Shown here: one piece after another, positions 10,641 through 22,771 of the stretch
How the letters are laid out: every line of letters starts with the position of its first letter
Position numbering within the stretch: position 1 is the stretch's first letter
Assembly (NCBI RefSeq): GCF_032854445.1
Contig: NC_088307.1
Coordinates: forward strand, 12,588,001-12,652,000
Source: Liolophura sinensis
Lineage: Eukaryota; Mollusca; Polyplacophora; Chitonida; Chitonidae
Length of the DNA stretch: 64,000 bases
Direction: 5' to 3'
The notes under the pieces: model-generated
Databases searched by the model: none
Told to the model about the DNA's origin: nothing
Seen by the model: the letters and a program-made list of their open reading frames with translations, nothing else
Program-made: the position numbers and the translations under genes

Positions 10641-13100
10641 GATTAAGAAAAGTTACCCTGATTGTCGAGTTAACTCGTTATTTAACACTGAAAAATAAAA
10701 ATATAGAATTGCCTCATACGTTTATATCTTAGTTTATTATATTTTCATATAACGTGACACAACTTAAATAAATCAAAGCCGTCTGTACCTTTCCATTCGT
10801 TTTCAAAGTCCATCCATTCAGCAGACAGTGACGCACGAAAGTGGTTCAACAGTACTACACGTTGAATCGTCAGCATATAACTGCGGAAATAGGTGAATGC
10901 CGTTTTGAATAAAATCGATAAAGCCTATATTTCCATTTATCGTAATTAAATTTAGGGCTAAAAAGGAAATCAAAACACCTTTAATACGAAAATCGGACTT
11001 ACCTATCCTCTCTGAAAACCTAATAAGATTGAAAAAATAACGGTACATTGCTAAAAAAAATTATGGACCCTGCCCCGTCGTAAGAAACGCTCACATTGGT
11101 GTGGCGAGTGTGGTCACTGTGTAAATTCAACAGCATTTAATTCACCGATATGTGTTTGTTTGTATCCTAAGCAACGCTATCCCATCAAATAGTTTTAGAA
11201 ATCCCATCCAACGTTATATATTTACATTGCATTAGGCATTATTGATGTCCGCATTTATAGTCAGATTTCAACCAGATGGAGTTTCGATTCTGCTAAGGCA
11301 TTATGTTTGCTTTAGAAAGTATATTGATCAGTAAATATAGTTTTCGTCATTTGTCATGTCACTGGATACTTTGTTAATATGCACTATTTAAAGATTTACA
11401 GATTTACTGGCCCAGTGGTTAGAACATCCCCTGGATACCTGGGAACAAACCCGGGGCGGGTCATACCAAGGACTAAAATTGGTACTTGTTGCAGCTTCGC
11501 TTGGCGCTCAGCACTGAGAGGTTAGAGCAAGAGGTCAGGACATGCTGGCCCTGTGCCTGTATAATATGACTGGGTGGGGTGTCAAGTCTGGTGTCTTCAG
11601 CATGATACTTCAGAGACAGCAGCACTTTGACGGCATGGACTCACCCTCCTACAAAAAGACACAATGTATATACACACACCCAATGACTCCTCGACGTCAA
11701 GCCTTAAAAACTGTGAAGTTGTACGCGAAAGCCCACGTACACATATATGTGTTAAGTGTTTAACGCCGTAGTTATCATCAGTGCCAAAACAGGAAAAAAT
11801 CTTACAGAAAACATTGATCTCGACTGTTACATTACATACCGGTTGCCCTATAAACTTGACTGAAGCATAGTAACTGAAATAAGCCTCAGTAATATACCTT
11901 TCATGTTTTTGTAATTTAAACCTTAGCCCTTTCTTGTTTGATTTTGTTGAGTTTACAACCTTACTTTTTTTAAGGTCAATTCCAAAAAAGAACGCAAGAG
12001 GAAGCAATCGGCTTCCAAATACTACAATACATTCCGTCATTCATGTACGCAGCATGAATACGACAAGGGGAACTATTGTCAGGGAATACACTGCTGACAA
12101 ACAAACGATTGGAGGTAAACCTACATTCGAAATAGAAAGCCTATGACTGGTATATAGTCAATCACTATTTTACAGGCACAAAAATCGGTGATTATATTGA
12201 TCGTTAACTGATAACAGTGGACTAAAATAAGATTACCTCTCTTCAAATAGCAAGACACATTGTTAGATTACCATTGGCAAATGCTGACAGGTAACTTTGG
12301 AAATACAGGACTTACCTTCCTCCTTTCCTGGCACACCTCATCAGACAGATAGGCTAGAGAGCAGGCCGGATTAAGCTGATAGAAGTGACGTGTGCTCTCC
12401 ACAGCTCTGCGTTAATGGATTTCTATGAGTAGGCTGGACAGTAGTTTCACGACCGAGAAATCTCCTGGGAGAGTTTTTACAATTAGCTGTTGACATACAT
12501 CAATGTTCATTCAATAAGCACTATTGAGACTTATATTTGTGCTTGTTTCTTATGCCAAATACTTATGTTTACAAAGTAAATTATAAAGGGCAAATACACG
12601 ATTAGTGAAAGTCACCAAAATAATATTAGTTTTGTATATACAAAGTTGGCTGTGTTTCGGAATGTGACGGAATACTTGAAGGCCTTGCAACAACATAGAG
12701 CAATTCTTCTAAAGTGCTTGGTACAAACAGAGAGAAAATTGGCCAAACATAAATTACTGCTGAGTATAGCCCTCTTACATAATTGTCCTACAGCCATTAT
12801 CGTCATCACCTTTTTATGAAACCCTAACCTAGGTCACGTGTATGTTAAAAAATACAGAACACTTAAACGATGCCAGGCGAAGATCCACTATTCACCATCA
12901 TATGAAACCTATTCATTTTTTTTAACTTTTTCCAACTGGGTATAGTGGCTTTACAATATTGGATTACATTGTAGTCTACTCTACCAAGTGGGTATCAGTG
13001 ACGTCGTATGCATTGTTTTGGCTTCAAACAATTCCGAGAATGCCTTTACAACTGTATATGTAGGTAGGCCTATATATGCATTTCCGGATACAAAAGCGTA

Positions 13101-13172
13101 TGTGTGCTTGTATACTTAGGATTTAACGTCGTACTTGACAATTGTTAGTCATATGACGACGAGGAGTAATTA
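13101..13172 (-). mobile_element. SINE-2 tail fragment
   Basis: 'atttaacgtcgtacttgaca', then 'gtcatatgacgacgaggag', matches the tail-side part of the full SINE-2 at 22,145-22,513. The same fragment occurs in A' at 48,441-48,513, so it predates the duplication. Confidence 0.65.
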
Positions 13173-13315
13173 AGTGCAATACAAACGTGTAGCAGTCTAC
13201 ATTCATGTATATGCATTATGTGGAAAAGTAGAAAAGTGGAAAAAGCTGTTGTAGAGTTTGGTGGTCGTTTTTCATCTACAAAGACTTTGTTATTGGTTTT
13301 ATTTTGGAGGGTGAA

Positions 13316-13319
13316 GTGT

Positions 13320-13350
<31 letters not shown>

Positions 13351-13353
13351 GGG
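13316..13353. repeat. (GT)n followed by a poly-G run
   Basis: A GT repeat of about nine units runs into more than 20 G. The A' copy near 48,643-48,660 has the G run but almost no GT. Run lengths are prone to assembly error. Confidence 0.85.
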
Positions 13354-14116
13354 GTCCAGCTTTCATATTTACCTGACTTTCTCTAATATGAAGTTTAAAC
13401 AGAACCAGTGGGTATTGCTCGTTGTAATAGCTCCATCTGAGGAATTAAAACAAAAGACATCAGCATGGAAAGGAAACACACACAGTGACATAGTTGGCAA
13501 ATGGTCACAAGTAAAGGAAAGGACAATAAATAATATAACCTAACAAGTGGTCAAAAACAGGTCGAGACAGACCTAAACGACAGCGGCCATTTGGGTCCGA
13601 CGTGCTGGGTAACCGTATAAATTAACTTTCGATCTGGAATTCTTTCGAGGCCATGGGATTCGTCGTGGGTTCATCTTTTTTCAATTTTCACTTAAATCAA
13701 TGTGTCGAAACAGACAGACGTCACCTATCAACCAAGAAGGACGTTCCACGTCAGTAATAGCAAGGCCAATTTACAGAAAGACGCTAAAAGAAACAACTAA
13801 AGAGCTAAGAAAGTATATAAAGCACTAAAATAGGAAGAAATCGTGCAAAGAGAAGCAGTCAATAGTTTTGAATGATGCTGGAAAGACGTAAGGTATGCTC
13901 AGGGTGACTGAGCCAAATCAGCATTCTGGACACTTTCAATTAACCTGTTTTTGTCGTCTGTTATTTAACAGTGGATCATTCGAGTTTAGCATGCGCAGCA
14001 AACCCAAGAGCAATCGCCAATACTCTGGTGCGTTTGTTAACATGAACTTTGGAATCTGTAGATAGTCAAAACAATCCTATTTGATTTTTTTGGACATCAA
14101 ACTGTTTGCTTTCCAG

Positions 14117-14253
14117 AAAACAAACATAAATCCATTAATCCAGTGCTGTGGACAGCAGAAATGACAATAGGTTTACGTAGAATAAGATATCCACTGGTGT
14201 CATCGAATCTGTCGCCGTCCGTGTCTGATGAGGCCAGTCGGAAGAAAAGACAG
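14117..14253 (+). CDS. Putative first coding exon of an unknown gene (copy A)
   Basis: A pyrimidine-rich acceptor (gctttccag) at 14,116 and a consensus donor (CAG|GTAAGT) at 14,253 bound this exon. An ATG at 14,161 opens 31 codons, MTIGLRRI through EASRKKRQ, ending in phase 0; the other two frames have stops. A' keeps the same frame with two replacements and is followed by a second phase-0 exon at 50,962-51,090 that copy A lacks. Joining this exon to the exon at 16,800 would break that gene's frame, so I treat it as separate. No domain recognised. Confidence 0.45.
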
Positions 14254-14925
14254 GTAAGTCTACTGTGATTAAGCCGATTTAAAGCATTAAAACTATAGTA
14301 GAATATGCAGATTGTAAAGATCTACACATGGCATAATCTATTTGATAGAAAAGCCATTCCTTACTAGGGAGAAAAACGAGATCAATGACGACAGTGTGAT
14401 AGAGTATTAAAATAGTCACACGTAACCAATAAAATTAAACGTAATTTACCTGAGTTAGGGTTTTATTCTAACTGCTCAAGAAATTCCTTAAGTATTAGAA
14501 ACCTATACACCCTCTAGCACCATAGTCCACGCAGAATTGGGTAAAAATATGCAGTGTTGGTTACAATTAAATAGAATTTGTCACACTCATACTTGGACGA
14601 TGATGTTACAATGTTGTTAAAATTTGATAAATCTATAATGCCTTAGACGTGAAAGGAAAGTTACAATGCTTTATAATAGAGACTGATATATTAGGAGGAA
14701 TTTCACCACTGGAGATATTCTAAAATAACAGGAAAAATTATATTGGACTATGCTGAAATAATGGGAAGAATTGTATTGGAATACCAACAAAGCCCTCTGG
14801 CAGTGTTGTGACCTGACTTCGTCGTCAGATCTCAAGATTTTGTCCTCAGAAACGCCCTCTGACAGAGTAAAAAAAGACCACGTAGGAGTAGAACAAGGAC
14901 CTGCTGAGTCAAATTAAAAGATAAC

Positions 14926-14994
14926 ATGAACAACTCAACACAATTCGAAATGAATGGATTTTCGACTGGGGCTGTTGTGACAACTCTTATTTAA
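14926..14994 (+). pseudogene. GPCR 5' fragment at the duplicon edge
   Basis: Codes MNNSTQFEMNGFSTG and a few residues, then stops. This is the N-terminus seen in the receptors at 44,135 and 51,374. Upstream sequence from about 14,775 matches 51,218 onwards. Homology ends just after helix 1 should begin, so the duplication break cut the receptor here. Confidence 0.75.
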
Positions 14995-15001
14995 TCAGTT
15001 G

Positions 15002-16799
15002 CTTGCTGGACTTAAACCAAGCCAGTAGTTATTTTTTTTTAAAAAGTTGTGAACTTAAATATGTAAAGTGTGCGCACTATTGAGTCAGCAGTGGAGTGTA
15101 AAGATTATATTCAGTTACATGTAGTTATCCTCATGGCGAGGTCACTGTATGGCAGCAGAGGTTACTCTTGAGTCCGATCCAGCAGCAGAGGTTATAGTTC
15201 CTCGTGACCCGTTAGGAGATCGCAGCCATTTTGTTTACGCTTCCATAAGACATTAGGTGATTTTCGCATAATATTTTATCCATATACATCGTGCCACCAA
15301 ATCTTGTGAGTAATTTTCTTGTGAGAGGTAATTCATAACACTTTTTGGACATTTTCTCTGTCAGTTTTTGCTTAGTAACATTTGTTTGATAAAGTTGAAT
15401 CGATTTTAATGTGACATTATTTCAGTGCAGAGCAAATTACATGTTTGTCGTCGGTCACACCAGTTTGTATACATGTTTTTCGGAATAGAGTTAGCGAAAT
15501 TATTTTATTGTACTAAGGATAAAGATGTTTACTGTAAATGGAATTGCGTATGTAGTTGCTGATGATTTTGTAGAAAGAGATCTCTGCAGTTTTGAGAGTT
15601 CTTCTTGTTCACGTTTATCAGTTGGATGATATACTGTGTGTAGCCGCAGCCGCTACCGCTGTCGTGCATGTACGCTAGTAATCAGATAGTTACTCGGGGT
15701 GAGTTCAGCGAACACCGATATAAAAACAAACATTGTACAAAAATTTCTGTGTTGCATTTTTATCTTTATATTCACTGTGTAATTTAGTGGAAGTCATACT
15801 ACATTTGTTAGACCATTACGTGCCATTTAGTTGTCGTAGACCCTATAGTTGCTGTAGTGACGTGTTGTCCCTATAGCTTTTTTTAACCCACGCCAGATTA
15901 GGTGAGCGCAATGTCAATACCAGTGCCCTCCGATGCACTGTGGAGAGACATGCCAACGGCCACTACATCCTCCGGCCACTCAGGAGCGAATGGAGCGCAA
16001 TGGACATGTGGATTTGTCTACCGCAAACAAACACGACGCTCGCATGAGACGCCTAAGGAACCACGTTGACCGGAAAGCTGTTTGGAATGACGTCAGCATG
16101 TGTTGGGACGGGCAAAGACGTCAGAGTATGACGTCACAAGTAAGTGGCGTCACAAACACGTCCAATGTGTTCATTTCAGCCAAATCGATAGTCAAGTTTG
16201 ACATCACACGCCTAGCGGTCATATCAAAGGACAGACATATTTTGATATATTCAACAAATCCGCAAAGACAGGTGCTGATTTTCTTGTGTGTTACAGAAAA
16301 TAGATTGTTTTATCTTAGTTTATGTTCATTTAGTAGGTGTTTAGTTCAGCTTGAGCCCTTGAGCTCCATATTAGCTGCATAATGCTCTGTGTAAAGTGTG
16401 ACTGTTAGTCGGACACAACTTCTCGTCTTTTAGCGACTCAAAGAGGCGAAAATATTGCTTTACGACAATACGACTTTAGACTTGATATCTTTATTTTTTT
16501 TAAGGTCAACCTGTTGTCTGTCTTCATCAAAATGAAAAAAAACTTAATTTATAAAACAAAAGTATTTAAAACACCAGATATGCCCACAAATTCATGTAGG
16601 TCATCTTCTGTAAAACTTTGTTACATTTGGTTTTCCTTTTGATGTATGTACACTCTGTGCATTCCAGTTTTGTTCGCCGTCAGATGTCAAGACGATATTT
16701 AGATAAGGATAGTCTTAAACCAGGAATTCGTTGGACTGGGTTTCAAATTAAATCATACCGTATGTGGGTTGTTTAAGAGTTCCTAATTTTGCTTTTCAG
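15002..16799. other. Upstream region of the spliced gene; possible 5' UTR exons
   Basis: No receptor or transposon similarity seen. A good donor (CAA|GTAAGT) at 16,138-16,144 ends an open stretch starting near 15,911, and an acceptor-donor pair bounds 16,179-16,271. Neither joins the frame of the next gene, so either could be a non-coding leader exon. A 'gcagcagaggtta' repeat occurs twice near 15,150-15,195. Confidence 0.35.
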
Positions 16800-16804
16800 A
16801 AATC

Positions 16805-19800
16805 ATGCCCAAAGAGACAGACAAGTTGCCCGTTATTGACACAGGAATTCGCACGCGTCATTCTCAGCCATCAAGAAGACAAGGTACATTATAGGTATCA
16901 TATTACAAAGCATTTACATAGAAAATATGGGATATATTATATGTCAGGTGAATGTGAAATCATCAATATTATTTTCCAAAAAGATATAGTAAAAAAGAAC
17001 TATTATAGTGTATAATGCAAGATTCATGATGAATTTGTGATAAAAACCTTCACCATTTAATACACCCGAACTTTACAACGGCTATGTAAAGTACACATTC
17101 TATGATACGTTATTTGAAGCCTGCGTTAGCAAATTGTAAGCTAATAGCAATGTGAAGCTCTGCCGAATTCTCATATCTTCATTTTCAGATCGAACAAATA
17201 TGCTAGTTTTGCCGGTAATCCAGCCCAGGTATCCAAACCGTGCATGTAAGTCTTCCAAATATGTTCTTGAAAAGTTTATATGATTATTAAAATTAATATT
17301 ATTTAAATATGAATTAATAACTGTATCCTCCGATATACCAGCCCCCTGATATAAACCGTGGGACATAAATCTGTCCTAACAAATATTCTCACTTTATTTT
17401 ACGCGCCTTGTTGTTCGTAAGATTTCAAGATTTAACCTCATAAACACAAACAATCTGCAATCAAGCACGAGATTCTTTATTCTGCGGAATGTTTTTATCA
17501 CGGCGTTCTATTCTAGGTATTTGTAGAGTTCCACGCTCATCTGGAAAACAATGCCATACAGTTTTGCTGTTGTGATTCCTGTTTATTTATAAAAAAAAAC
17601 AAGTTTTGGGTATTTACAACAAATATGTGATTAATATGTTGATTTAGTACCATTAAAGGGTATACAAGCGAATGATTTTTTCCCCAGGTCCGAAACTGGC
17701 TAAACACCAGTTAACTTCCAACAAGGGTGTGCGATTTTCGCCTTGTCTTCCTCCACTGACCAACCCAGGAAGCCAAAGGAAGACCAGACAGACGACCTTG
17801 GAGATCAGACAGGGCACAGGTGAATTGTTTTAGCATTTGTGTAAATGATGTATAATTAAATAGCTTATCGCATAGTTTTCCAGAACGGCGAGTTTTATTC
17901 TAGAATGGTTCTAAATTAATGTATGCGTTAAGACATTCATCTACGAGGTCTAACCCTTAACCCTAGAACCATCACTGTTTATATTAATTATTTTACTTTT
18001 ATCTTACATCGAGATGTTTTTGTTTCGGTTTTATAAATGTTTCTTCTTTTTCAAACCTCAGTTGACACACGTTTGACATTGCCAAAAATCAAGGTCCGAC
18101 CAAAACCTACAACAGAGGAGCACATAGGTTCGTAAAACTGTATTGCTAGAACAGTTTGTTCCTGTCCCTTTAGAACATTCCGAATGAAATATCAATTTTG
18201 ACAGATGGAAAATAATGATTTGAAAATCCTAAAGTGTTTTAAACTACTGATTATCTCTGCACGTTCACCATATCATTCACCCAAAATTTACTGTGGTTAA
18301 GTAAAATAAATAGGCTATGATATGTTATTTGCAGCCGGCATTGGAAAAGTGTGAGCCTATATCCATGTGCTATATCCACCCTAATTCCCGTATCTTCATT
18401 TTCAGATGGAACGAATAGGCTAGTTTTGCCAGCAATTCAGCCCAGGAATAAAAACCATGATTGTAAGTCCTCCAGATATGTTCTTGAAAAGTTTATATCA
18501 ATGTTAACATTAACATTAATTGAAAATGAATTAATAAATGCATTATCTGATATACATGCGCACTGATATCAACATTTGGACATAAAATTTCTTCTCACTT
18601 CATTTGGCGTGTCTTGTCGAACCAAAGATTTTTTTAAGATTTAACTTTACACTTAGGTCATAAAGATAAATAACCTCCAATCCAATCTTTATTTTGGGGG
18701 AATGTTTTTAACATGTCTTTCTATTAAATGGTCTTAGGTCTTTGTAGAGTTCAATGCCCAAATTTTAAACAATGCTGTTGTGGTTCCTGTTTATTTATAA
18801 AAAAAACAAGTTTTGGGTGTTTACGAAAATATGTGATTAGTATGTTGATTTAGTACCATTAAGGCATATACAAGAGAATGCTTTTTGTTTCCCAGGCCCT
18901 AAACTGGCTAAAGGCCAGTTAACTCCCAACACAGGTCTGCAACCTTCAATTTGTGTGACCAACCCCGAAAGCCAAAGGGAGTTCAGACAGACGACCTTGG
19001 ACATCAGACAAGGCAAAGGTGAATTGGTTTAGCCTTTGTGTAACTGATGTAGATTTATTAGTTTATCGCATAATTTACCAGATCGGCGAGTTTTATTCTA
19101 GAATGGTTCTTCGGGGAACTATTATGGAGAGACTAAATAATGTTGGCGATAAGTCATTCATCTGCCAGACGTGAATCAAAATGGACTGTCAAGGTCAATA
19201 ATTCCGAGGTCTAATCCTTGGAACCCTGGAACTATTTGTATTAAATATTTTGCTTTCGTCTCACAACCAGGTGTTTTTGTTTCGGTTGTATGAATGTTTC
19301 TCCTTTTTCTACTCACATTTGACACACGTTTGACGCTGCCAATAATCCAGGTCAGACCAAAACCTACAAAAGATAATCAGATACGATCGTATAGCTGTAA
19401 TACTAAAACAATTTGATCCTGTCTTTAAGAACATTCCAAATGTCATGACATTTCAGACAGATCGTATATTAATGATTTAAAATCCTGAAATTTTTTAAAC
19501 TGCTAATTACCTCTGCATGGACGTTTGAACAAATTGCTTCAGTCAAAAATTATTGTACGTTCCTGTTTTCTTAGGAACATTTAATATAAAAATTCAAGTG
19601 ATTGTCAAACAGAGCAGTGATTTTTCGTTACTATCTGTTATTCCTCCACGTGTTATGTGTCATCGAAGAGTTAAAAATGTAAGGATGTCTTTTTCTTCAG
19701 GAAATATCGACCATTTCGGAAGAGCCATGCAACTTAAGGAGTTGAAGGAAAAACTTCTCACTGAAATTGAGAGAGAAACAGAGTTGAAGTCTTCTCAGAT

Positions 19801-21306
19801 GGAGGATGAAAGGTACACGGCTTTTCAGATATTTTTGTCTTGTTGTATTTACTCCCCCACTTTGTTATCTGCAGATTTAATCCTAAAATTCAGTTTATTG
19901 ATACCATGACGTTGCTGATACTGTGCAGGTTCAAACTTTACAAAACGAAAACATGGTTGGACGAAGCTTTAAAATTTAAATTATGTAATTATTAACCATT
20001 AGATAGTTCGGTTTCTTTGTCGAGCTCTGAAATATACTTACTAATCACCCATCATGTCAACTGAGCGTCTGTTCAAGATATATTAGGCCTCCATCCCTGA
20101 CGTTTATTAAGAGTTATCCTTTTAATAACTATTTATTTATTGATCTGATTGGTGTTTTATGTCCTTCTCAATATATTTCACTTAGTGTGAAACTTTTTTT
20201 AACTCTAGAGACTAAAAGAATGAATAAATCGTCAATAATCCTCAGTCGTAATCTTCATATTATCACTGTTGTATGGAACAAGATTTGAAGCCTTCATATA
20301 TTAATGGTAACTCTGTCAAGTTAAACAGTGTTGTGTCTTTAAGACCCTGTATAATTAAACAAAAAAACATGGTGGCAGTGTATTGAACTGTTTTTTTTTT
20401 ATTTTTAACCTTAGAATTCAATAAAATATCAGCTGTGGTCAGTAAAATAACCATTTAGCTGGGTAACATAACCTTTTGAGTATCGTAGCCGAAAAGCAGA
20501 AAGTGGCAATGCCTGTTTCGATTTTGTATTCTGGGAAAATTTGTTTTAACAATAACTTAAATAGCTTTTGTCAAGAACAACATTGTCAGCAAATAAAGGA
20601 AGAAACATCTGGAATACATCTTTGCTGTTACCAAAAATCTTTTTTAAGTAAAATAGTGAGTTATCATTTAGAACAGAGAAATCTTTTTTTCTCTTTCAGG
20701 TATTTGAATCATCTGAGAAAAAACCTAACAGATCTCGTGCAGGAAACGGAAGGAACGATGAGAGAAACGATGGAAATTTCTGCCAAGAGCAATGAAGTTC
20801 GGGAGACATTGACATATATGAGACGGCAGATTGCAGACTTACAGGTAAAACAAGCCCGGATTATGTATAACAGTGAGAGACTGCAGGACGCATGCGTCAA
20901 ATTAGAGGATGAGCTGACCAGAGAAATTCCAGACGTCATGAAAATCCTATGCCGAAATATGTCAAATAAGGTGGATGTCTCAAGAGTTCAAAACAGATTT
21001 GCTAGCTTTGTGGAAGAAAGGAAAGTGGTACAACAGAAGGCTTCCGTCTCAATCATTCGAGATACTGCAAAAACGCAACCCCAAGCAGGTGTGCAACATG
21101 ATAAAGCAAAGATCACATCGAAAACTAAAGGTCGTTTCCACAAACTGACTGCCAGGATTTTGGGAGGCAGAAAAAAAAGACACTATGGTGATGTGAACAC
21201 ATCGAGGAGTGAATCCCCAGTTCAGTACATCAGGCGAACATCTGAGAAATTGATCGGCAGATTTAAAGGACGAAACCAAATAACGCCAATCCCCGAGGAA
21301 GACTAG
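16805..21306 (+). CDS. Eight-exon gene, 410-residue coiled-coil protein of unknown function
   Basis: Exons by splice signals and phase: 16,805-16,883 (ATG at 16,805; the exon begins at 16,800), 17,189-17,245, 17,688-17,819, 18,062-18,127, 18,406-18,462, 18,896-19,018, 19,701-19,812 and 20,700-21,306 (TAG). They total 1233 nt and stay open throughout. Residues 1-171 are polar with repeated LPxI motifs (KLPVI 7-11, LVLPVIQPR, LTLPKIKVR, LVLPAIQPR). Residues about 175-340 are Glu/Lys/Leu-rich and heptad-like, a probable coiled coil. The last 60 are basic (GGRKKR, FKGRN) and end in EED. Exons 2-4 and 5-6 are tandem copies. No enzyme domain, signal peptide or membrane segment seen. A scaffold or cytoskeletal role is only a guess from composition. 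The start could lie further upstream if a leader exon codes. Confidence 0.8.
17100..18315 (+). repeat. Tandem intragenic duplication, first unit
   Basis: Contains exons 17,189-17,245, 17,688-17,819 and 18,062-18,127 with their introns. It matches 18,316-19,560 in exons and introns alike, including 'tcctgtttatttataaaaaa' and 'gttgatttagtaccattaa' before the second acceptor. All three exons start and end in phase 1, so the duplication kept the frame. Confidence 0.9.
18316..19560 (+). repeat. Tandem intragenic duplication, second unit
   Basis: Holds exon copies at 18,406-18,462 (same length as its twin) and 18,896-19,018 (9 nt shorter), plus a decayed third copy near 19,319. It carries about 60 bp extra before the third exon. 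Divergence in the introns suggests the duplication is not very recent. Confidence 0.9.
19319..19386 (+). pseudogene. Decayed duplicate exon with both splice sites lost
   Basis: Matches the exon at 18,062-18,127 and still reads VDTRLTLPIIQVRPKP in the same phase. The acceptor CAG has become CAT and the donor ATAG|GTTCG has become ATACGATCG. Since the exon is phase 1 at both ends, skipping it leaves the gene in frame. Confidence 0.75.
20126..20190 (-). mobile_element. SINE-1 fragment in the last intron
   Basis: 'tatttatttattgatctgat' followed by 'tggtgttttatgtccttctc' matches the tail end of SINE-1. Only this end is present, consistent with strong 5' truncation or decay. Confidence 0.6.
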
Positions 21307-21445
21307 ATGGTTGTAACAGGGAAGACATATTAAAGCCATGAGTTTTATGTGAGGTTAAGGGGAAACATTTTTCCTGCTTAAGCGTGCTTTTTAAGCAAAA
21401 ACTAAACATAATCATAATTTCATAATTGTTTGACATCACTGACAA

Positions 21446-21451
21446 AATAAA
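21446..21451 (+). promoter_or_regulatory. Polyadenylation signal AATAAA
   Basis: AATAAA lies 140 nt after the stop codon of the eight-exon gene, a usual place for cleavage and polyadenylation. Confidence 0.6.
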
Positions 21452-21854
21452 GCTGATGTACAGATACTGGCGTTTTTACAAAACAGTTACATCTTCTTAC
21501 TTCGCCACTCGCTTCACAGGTATAGTTTGTATAGTAAAAAAGAACTTTACTGAGTTTTCTTTTATATTACGCATACCCTGATATTAATTTGCTATCAATG
21601 CTCTAAGCAGAGACTTTGTTTTTTTATTGTTTACATTTGCATATACATTTTACATTTTGATCTAAATAATCTCTAATGCAGAATGATGATATTTTACAAA
21701 CTGTGTCCCTTTTTGTCTTATATATAATCTAATATTGTTTACTAAAATAAATGTAAACTATGGGCTTAACATTTAATATTTCTTTTTTTAATGTTGCTTT
21801 TAGTGGTGTTGTTGTTTTTTCTTTTTGTCATCGGTATGGACAAGAACTATTAAA

Positions 21855-22050
21855 CTATTACGCTGTACTCACTTCATTGATACGATGGCGGCCAGCATTA
21901 TGGTGGGATGAAGCCGGGCAGAGCCCGGGGGAAACCCACGACCATCCTGTCAGTCCGACCGCGTCTGAAAGGAGAGGAATGCAGTTTGAGCTTGACTTGA
22001 ACTCACAGCGTCCCTCGCTAGAGGTTCACAAGATAATTTTACCATTAAAT
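21855..22050 (-). mobile_element. SINE-1 partial copy
   Basis: Contains 'gatggcggccagcattatgg', 'gcagagcccgggggaaaccc' and 'cttgacttgaactcacagcg', matching the middle of SINE-1. The tail side is degraded and the tRNA-like head after 22,035 has been lost. The stretch 21,452-21,854 shows nothing recognisable. Confidence 0.75.
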
Positions 22051-22144
22051 TTTTGATGGACCTATCCAAATGCTACTTTAACACAAAACAGTTTGCTTCT
22101 GATTGAAACAGGACCACGTGCCCTGACGAATTGTGTCGATGAGA

Positions 22145-22513
22145 GTGAGTGAGTGAGTGCTTGGGGTTTAACGTCGTACTCAACAATTTTTCAGTCATAT
22201 AACGACGAAGGAATCATTAGGGGGCATGTGCGTGTAATGTGCCTCCTTGTTGCAGGACGGATTTCCACCGCTTTTTTATTTAGTGCTGCTTCACTGAGAC
22301 GACTTACCGAAGGCAAGTAAGCAGGCCTGCCCGAACTATTATACTGATACGGGTTAACCAGTCGTCGCACTATCCCCTTAATGCTATACGCCAAGCGAGG
22401 AAGTTACAACTTCCTCTTTTAAGGTCTTAGGTGTGACTCGACTCAGGATTGACCCAGGATCTACCGCTTCCGAAGCGGACGCTTTACAACCTGTGCTATT
22501 GGGACCGGTTAGG
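22145..22513 (-). mobile_element. SINE-2, full length, tRNA-derived, with target-site duplication
   Basis: Direct repeats 'gtcgatgaga' flank it at 22,135-22,144 and 22,514-22,523. Read on the minus strand it starts with a tRNA-like head: a box A-like stretch 'tagcacaggttgta' and a box B-like 'gggtcaatcc' (22,446-22,455), the internal RNA polymerase III promoter. It ends in (ACTC)n, seen as (GAGT)n on the plus strand. No coding capacity; movement would need a LINE reverse transcriptase. Confidence 0.88.
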
Positions 22514-22771
22514 GTCGATGAGATGTTTCTATCCTGGCAACATATCAGGAGTTCATTCCCCAAATTTACTAGTATTGAATCTAAAGTTGACACTAGGTAA
22601 AGACGAACAGGGTCAATTTAGTACGAAGTTTCACTTTGGGCGTCTCCTTGTATATTGTATACGATCCATAACACATTGATAAACCATGCCGAAGACACCA
22701 GATTTGACACGAACACAGTGGGTTTTCCGATCAACTAGTAATGCTCTGTTGGCCTTGATGCCCGGCGTGAA

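Larger units (their letters stand above)
10641..14116. other. Duplicon A spacer, no gene recognised
   Basis: No convincing coding exon. On the minus strand a strong donor (GTAAGT, plus-strand 12,310-12,315) ends a conserved stretch reaching to about 12,480, and another donor lies near 10,998-11,003. Both are kept in A' and could be 5' UTR exons of the minus-strand GPCR, which is conjecture. A SINE-2 tail fragment is at 13,101-13,172 and a simple repeat at 13,316-13,353. Confidence 0.4.
1..15001. repeat. Segmental duplicon, copy A (left end cut by the window)
   Basis: This block matches about 34,520-51,440 in the same orientation over nearly its whole length, by eye well above 90% identity in most stretches. 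The two copies keep the same order of elements: LINE relic, plus-strand GPCR, SINE, two GPCR relics, minus-strand GPCR, hairpin repeat, an exon with a GTAAGT donor, and a GPCR 5' end. Relative to A', copy A lacks about 355 bp in the LINE (junction near 2016), a SINE near 10,345, about 250 bp near 12,020 and about 1.17 kb near 14,775. Homology ends near 15,001 inside a GPCR reading frame. Confidence 0.93.

Noticed and set aside
14161-16883. Joining the exon at 14,161 to the exon at 16,800 as one gene
   Set aside because: The first ends in phase 0. In that phase the exon at 16,800 runs into a stop in the next exon (17,189). The model with ATG at 16,805 is open throughout.
22440-22513. A tRNA-like sequence with box A and box B
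   Set aside because: It is the head of SINE-2, not a tRNA gene: target-site repeats flank the whole element and the cloverleaf is imperfect. The same holds for the head of SINE-1 near 59,000.
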